NCBI RefSeq assembly: GCF_933775445.1
Contig: NC_065875.1
Coordinates: forward strand, 10,367,001 to 10,431,000
DNA length: 64,000 nt
From: Argentina anserina
Taxonomy: Eukaryota; Streptophyta; Magnoliopsida; Rosales; Rosaceae
Direction: 5' to 3'
Shown here: positions 59,713 to 64,000 of the stretch, in pieces
Layout: each line of letters starts with the position of its first letter
Position numbering within the stretch: the stretch's first letter is position 1
Made by a program: the position numbers and the translations under genes
Notes under the pieces: generated by a model
Database searches by the model: none
What the model was told of the DNA's origin: nothing
The model's input: only the letters and a program-made list of their open reading frames with translations

Positions 59713-61020
59713 TCTAAATGCCATAACACACCTTAAAACGGAGAAAAATCAACTTAGATGCAAACAAAAATAAAATTTACTGGGGGTAGTAAAAATTTAC
59801 TAAAGTTTACTAGAGGTAGTAAACTTCTACTGGGGGTATTAAACTTGAAAAACAGTATTTCTAAAGGCCATAACACACCTTAAAACGGAGAAAAATCAAC
59901 TTAAATGCAAAAAACTAAAGTTTACTGGGGGTAGTAAAAATTTACTAAAGTTTACTACCTCTAGTAAACTTCTACTGGGGGTATTAAACTTAAAAAACAG
60001 TATTTCTAAAGGCCATAACACACCTTAAAACGGAGAAAAATCAACTTAGATGCAAAAAATAAAGTTTACTGGGGGTAGTAAAAATTTACTAAAGTTTACT
60101 ACCTCTAGTAAACTTCTACTGGGGGTATTAAACTTAAAAAAACAGTATTTCTAAAGGCCATAACACACCTTAAAACGGAGAAAAATCAACTTAGATGCAA
60201 AAAAATAAAGTTTACTGGGGGTAGTAAAAATTTACTAAAGTTTACTAGAAGTAGTAAACTTCTAGTGGGGGTATTAAACTTGAAAAACAGTATTTTAAAA
60301 GCCATAACACACCTTAAAACGTAGAAAAATGAACTTAAATGCAAAAAAATAAAGTTTACTGGGGGTAGTAAAAATTTACTAAAGTTTACTACCTCTAGTA
60401 AACTTCTACTGATGGTATTAAACTTGAAAAACAGTATTTCTAAAGGCCATAACACACCTTAAAACGAAGAAAAATCAACTTAGATGCAAAAAAAATAAAA
60501 TTTACTGGGGGTAGTAAAAATTTACTAAAGTTTACTAGAGGTAGTAAACTTCTACTGGGGGTATTAAACTTGAAAAACAGTATTTCTAAAGGCCATAACA
60601 CACCTTAAAACGGAGAAAAATCAACTTAAATGCAAAAAAATAAAGTTTACTGGGGGTAGTAAAAATTTACTAAAGTTTACTACCTCTAGTAAACTTCTAC
60701 TGGGGGTATTAAACTTAAAAAACAGTATTTCTAAAGGCCATAACACACCTTAAAACGGAGAAAAATCAACTTAGATGCAAAAAATAAAGTTTACTGGGGG
60801 TAGTAAAAATTTACTAAAGTTTACTACCTCTAGTAAACTTCTACTGGGGGTATTAAATTTGAAAAACAGTATTTCTAAAGGCCATAACACACCTTAAAAC
60901 GGAGAAAAATCAACTTAGATGCAAAAAAATAAAGTTTACTGGGGGTAGTAAAAATTTACTAAAGTTTACTACCTCTAGTAAACTTCTATTGGGGGTATTA
61001 AACTTGAAAAACAGTATTTC
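59713..61020. repeat. Nine-unit array of about 145 bp with flipping hairpin loops
   Basis: Units of 144-148 bases start near 59713, 59861, 60006 and 60151 and continue to 61020. Each carries GGCCATAACACACCTTAAAA, then TTTACTGGGGGTAGTAAAAA and a hairpin with 10-base arms AAGTTTACTA and TAGTAAACTT. The 4-base loop is CCTC in units 2, 3, 5, 7, 8 and 9, and GAGG in units 1 and 6; unit 4 has GAAG. The array joins directly to transposase coding sequence at its right end. Confidence 0.93.
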
Positions 61021-61524
61021 ATTTCAATTCATGCTTCAAATGACATTTTCACAAATTTTATTACATGATAATTTTGTAGAAAAATATTATGTTGTAGATT
61101 CAGGATATCCCACTCTGCCAGGGGATTTGAGACCTTATAAAGGGTCACCACAACACTTCCAACAATATCGTGGCCGAGAACCAAGAAATAAAAGAGAACT
61201 ATTTAACCAAGCACACTCTTCACTTAGAGGAGTTATAGAACGCTCATTTGGAGTTTGGAAAAAAAATGGAAGATTTTAAAAGACATGCAAGGATATTCAT
61301 TCGAGAAACAAGTGAAGATTGTCATCGCTACTATGACACTTCATAATTATATCCGAAGATATGCACATTGTGATAGACATTTTGTCCGAGGCGAAGAAAG
61401 GGAAGGTGGTGGAGATGAGGAAGAAGAAGAAGAAGATGATGATGAACAAAATCATCATGGCGCACAAGAAATTGATATATTAAGAGACATGATTGCTCAA
61501 AGTTTGATGAATGCACGTGATTGA
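61021..61524 (+). pseudogene. C-terminal part of PIF/Harbinger transposase
   Basis: Reads KYYVVDSGYPTLPGDLRPYK, SLRGVIERSFGVWKK, then in the next frame WKILKDMQGYSFEKQVKIVI and TLHNYIRRY, followed by an acidic tail and a final RDMIAQSLMNARD. These match the HARBI1/ALP1-type DDE nuclease, including the second Asp (VDSGYP) and the Glu (GVIERSF). An eight-A run at 61259-61266 is one base short of keeping frame. The N-terminal half with the first Asp is missing, its place taken by the array. Confidence 0.85.
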
Positions 61525-62622
61525 ATATTTATGTATTGACATGATCCTAATCAAAACCAAATTATCAATATCAGAATATATTGGTTTAAGATAATTTTAA
61601 AATTATCCAATATTAATATGCAATATATTTTTAGGCATTATTTTAAACTAAAATTAACTAAAAATTATCTTACATGTCTAAATTGGTCATTTGACAAATT
61701 AAAAGCATAAGTTAGTTTGAGTTTACCAAACGCTTTGCCATTACTTCTGTCACTAACAGCTACTTATATAAGCCAGTTTACCAAACAGTCTGCAACTTTA
61801 TTTATCAGCCACTTATTTTCAGAAATCAGCATAAGCTGACTTTTTTTATAAGCCCAGCTGTACCAAACACACCCAAAATTTTCCCAGAAAAGGACGTACG
61901 CCGAAAGGAGAGTGAACCACAACCAGTTGAACAGAGAGGTGCACGCGAATTTATTCATATATTATTTTCCCATATTTCTTTAATAATTTATGCTCATTTT
62001 CACCCTCATATACACAGGTTTCTCCATGGTGGCGGGAAGTACAAAGCCTTTAGAAAAAGCAATATTTCCTGAAGCTTCTGTGTGCGATATCGAGATAGTG
62101 GACACAAGTCAATGGCTCCGCGATATCCGCATGCGAGCAGCTGCGGAAGTTTGTGCAAAGATAGAAGGCGTGATAGCGACATATTCTGTGAAGATGATTA
62201 TTGCGGGGAGGAATGAGCTTGATATGTTGACGAATGAACTTAGCAAATATGGAGTCGACCCATCAACAATAAAAAAAAAACTGGAGCGGTTAATGACAAG
62301 TGCTACCTTATATGACTTGGCAGAGACAGAGTCTGAAATCACGAGAGCCCAAGAAATTCGACAAAATAGTTTTGATCAGCATCAGTCTACACTTGAGTCC
62401 CTTGGGAACTTGAAGAAAGAACAACAAAAACTAGAGCAAACGTTGGACTCACTAGATGCAGACATTTTTCTTCAGGATGCAAGACTTGCTGATCTAGAAC
62501 AGAAGAAGTGCCAAATCCGAGAGATTCCAGAACTGATTGTAACAGAGATTGAAGAAGCGAAGAAGTTGCAAGCCAATTTTGAAAAACATCGTAGCAGCTT
62601 CAAGGGTTTGACATGGATGTGA

Positions 62623-63065
62623 TAGCTGACTTGAATGCTCAGGATTTGCTTCTTCTTTTTTCTTCAATTATCTTGTAATCAATTGATTTTGAACTTCAAC
62701 TTATTGTCGGTGAAATAAGAATTTGCTTTATGATTGGCAGACAAAACCCTTTTTTTATTTTGATGTGACTGAACTTAAGATTGTTATTCTCAAGCTGCCT
62801 ACGTATCCTTCTAAAGAAGGAATCAAGTCATCACGTAGTTCAAGGGTTTTTTTTGGTGCCTTGTGCAGTTTAAGCTCATGCAGGCGTGGAGCGTTTTTTT
62901 GTGTGTCTTATGCAGTTTAGGCTCGTGCAGACATGAAGCATACTTTTTTTTTGTGTCTTGTGCAGTTTAGGCTCGTGCGGACTTGGAGCATTTTTTTTTG
63001 TTTTTTTTTGTTTCCTTGTCTTATGCAGTTTAGGCTCGTGCAGACTTGGAGCATTTTTTTTGTTT
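62623..63065. other. Gap between convergent antisense gene and integrase
   Basis: The 3' flank of the PMD gene (TAATCAATTGATTTTGAAC region) precedes a minisatellite at 62858-63063. No gene. Confidence 0.6.
62858..63063. repeat. Four-copy T-rich minisatellite
   Basis: Four imperfect units carry GCAGTTTAGGCTCGTGCAG, ACTTGGAGCA and a T-run of 7-10. Unit length varies with the T-run (about 46-63 bases). It lies between the two convergent stop codons. Confidence 0.9.
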
Positions 63066-64000
63066 TCAAGCAAAATACTTCTTCAAGAACTTGCCGTTGA
63101 TGGGACCGATCCTCAAACCGTCTTCCGCCACAATTTTGTAAGCTCCATTGGTGTAAACTTCTCTAACGACGTAAGGACCATCCCACTTTGATTTGAATTT
63201 GGAGCCAGACTTGTGCGTCATAATGATGGGTCTTCGAACAACAAGGACTAAATCATCAACTTGAAATGACCGTGGTCGAACACCTTTGTTAAAGGCGTGT
63301 GACATCCGAGCTTGGTAGCATTCCAGGTGTTGTTGTGCGTCAAGCCTCTTCTCGTCCAAAGCTTCTAACTCTCGCAGGCGCAACTTGACATTTTCTTCAT
63401 TTGTGAGACCTTCTTGCAAAGCGATTCTCAATGACGGGATTTCTTTCTCTAATGGTAACACGTCTTCGACACCATAGACGAGAGAATAAGGTGTGGCATT
63501 TGTGACTGTCCGATACGTCGTTCTGTAAGCCCAGAGAGCTTCGCCCAATTTCTTGCTGACAGTTTTCTTCAAAATGTTACATAGCGTTTTATTGAATGCT
63601 TCTGCCAATCCATTTGCCGGAGCGTTATACATCCAAGAGAAGTGAAGCCTGAAGTGAAATTTCTTGCTCAAATTTTCTGTTGCGGTATTCGAGAAGTACT
63701 TGGCGTTGTCCGTGATGATGCATCGCGGTATACCATAGTGTTGTATAATGCTTCAAGTAATAAAGTCCACAACATTTTCTTTCTTTATTTCTTTCAGCGG
63801 TATTGCTACTGCCCACTTTGAGAAGGAATCCGTGGCTGCCAGAATGTATATATGACCAGCCGATGATTTCGGAGTGATGGGTCCGATTGCATCTATTCCC
63901 CAGACATTGAACGAGTGCGAAGCAATTGTCGAATGCAACTGCTCAGACAGCTGATGAATGAAGTTGGCATGAAACTGACAAGCTTGGCAGTTTTGTGCAT
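63066..64000 (-). pseudogene. Ty3/gypsy integrase, C-terminal part of pol (one nonsense codon)
   Basis: One minus-strand frame runs from the window edge to the stop at 63066. It starts in the zinc-binding CQACQFH region. The core domain follows, with the first Asp in WGIDAIGPITP, the second in CIITDNAKYF and Glu in NGLAEAFNKTL. A chromatin-proximal C terminus then carries VDDLVLVVRRP, SKWDGPYVVREV and LKKYFA. A single TGA falls in VVDFIT*SIIQHYGIP near 63752; CGA-to-TGA deamination is likely, since related elements have Arg there. Apart from that codon it is well preserved. Protease, RT and gag would lie right of the window. Confidence 0.9.

Larger units (their letters stand above)
59063..61874 (+). 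mobile_element. PIF/Harbinger element carrying a tandem array
   Basis: Ends GGCTGTGTTTGGTAGAGC and, inverted, GGGTGTGTTTGGTACAGC enclose 2.8 kb. Three-base duplications AAA flank it (59060-59062, 61875-61877). Subterminal GTTTGGTAAACTGGC and its inverse recur at both ends. A C-terminal PIF/Harbinger DDE transposase part remains at the right; a repeat array fills the middle. Removing the element plus one AAA restores the frame of the surrounding PMD exon. Confidence 0.85.
56776..62622 (+). pseudogene. Antisense plant-mobile-domain (PMD) gene of the gypsy element
   Basis: A plus-strand gene convergent with pol. An N-terminal piece (MVAFKSFKDGTITILDDIED) is followed by a PMD/aminotransferase-like domain from about 57054 (GLYQAVFASLFSYDRFPPVV, HTSQGEMSISLLDLEHIGGL, PILGRFYDEVVPP). 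WHxx-like text and LANIYQGLNAIS follow; a basic stretch KRQKRDDADLGPI is read in another frame after about 58620. Intron 58868-58984 leads to LEDISYFDEVCSGDG, cut at 59062 by a Harbinger insert. The frame resumes at 61878 (IFPEKDVRRKESEP), has intron 61939-62017, and ends in a coiled coil (62018-62622). Stops at 57420, 57825 and 58254 and one frameshift make it a pseudogene. PMD proteins act in silencing and are often transposon-borne; what this one did is unknown. Confidence 0.78.
53681..64000 (-). mobile_element. Large Ty3/gypsy element with antisense gene (right part off the window)
   Basis: A minus-strand integrase (64000-63066) and a 3' LTR (53681-54570) with an adjoining polypurine tract mark one element of more than 10 kb whose 5' half and 5' LTR lie beyond the window. 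The 8.5 kb between integrase and LTR is much longer than usual. It holds a plus-strand spliced gene of plant-mobile-domain type, convergent with pol. Extra antisense ORFs of this kind are known from the Tat/Ogre branch of plant gypsy elements. Nested within are a PIF/Harbinger element, a MITE and an RPS17 fragment. That all these parts belong to one element is inferred from order and orientation. Confidence 0.78.

Noticed and set aside
60186..60455. An 89-codon minus-strand open frame with internal repeats
   Set aside because: It is a translation of the 145-bp tandem array and repeats with the array period.
62876..63073. A 65-codon minus-strand frame with repeated APSPHEPKLHK
   Set aside because: It is the translated minisatellite between the antisense gene and integrase, not a conserved peptide.
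1..64000. CRISPR-like arrays
   Set aside because: All tandem repeats seen are contiguous or degenerate, without equal unique spacers, and the DNA is eukaryotic.

Overview
The window is plant nuclear DNA from a eudicot: GT-AG introns, an AT-rich background, plant-only gene families and dense nested transposons. The mix of genes and repeats would suit the rose family, but that is a guess. No prokaryotic features, CRISPR arrays or convincing tRNA/rRNA genes were seen.

Six host genes look intact, or intact as far as the window shows. They are a PTI1-like kinase (minus strand, entering from the left edge, 720-2617 coding); an SVP/JOINTLESS-type MADS-box gene (minus, 27609-32435, seven exons); GEMIN2, an snRNP assembly factor (plus, 42362-48290, four exons); a tandem CCCH zinc-finger gene (plus, 49128-50098); and an egg-cell-secreted EC1-like gene (minus, 51188-51577). 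The PTI1 gene also has an untranslated first exon near 3.8 kb. Broken host-derived genes are a SKIP22-like F-box copy (20.4-21.2 kb), the 5' part of a MAGATAMA3-like helicase gene (22.4-23.3 kb), a duplicated MADS first exon (37.6 kb), an F-box/F-box-associated gene (40.6-41.5 kb) and a ribosomal protein S17 fragment (55.5-55.7 kb).

Much of the rest is mobile DNA, and many elements can be delimited by their target-site duplications (TSDs). They include a 1.14-kb Mutator-like element (4237-5378); a complete but dead Ty1/copia element (5628-12298, TSD CTTCA); solo LTRs at 13667-14911 (TTGTC), 26589-26869 (GAGAT) and 30575-32137 (ATACC, inside intron 1 of the MADS gene); hAT-type elements at 12663-13091, 15293-15943, 25680-26242 and 51889-52619; and a long-TIR MITE at 17457-18203.

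The most striking region is 53681-64000, the 3' part of a large minus-strand Ty3/gypsy element that leaves the window on the right. Between its integrase (63066-64000) and its 3' LTR (53681-54570) it carries, on the opposite strand, a spliced but decayed gene for a plant-mobile-domain (aminotransferase-like) protein with a coiled-coil C terminus. That antisense gene is split by a 2.8-kb PIF/Harbinger element (59063-61874). Within the Harbinger element lies a nine-unit array of about 145-bp repeats, and the loop of a hairpin in each unit occurs in both orientations. A 0.5-kb MITE, a duplicated leader and an RPS17 fragment lie in the same element.

The genes are unrelated neighbours, not a pathway. 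The interest lies in the nested transposons and in the retrotransposon-borne antisense gene.
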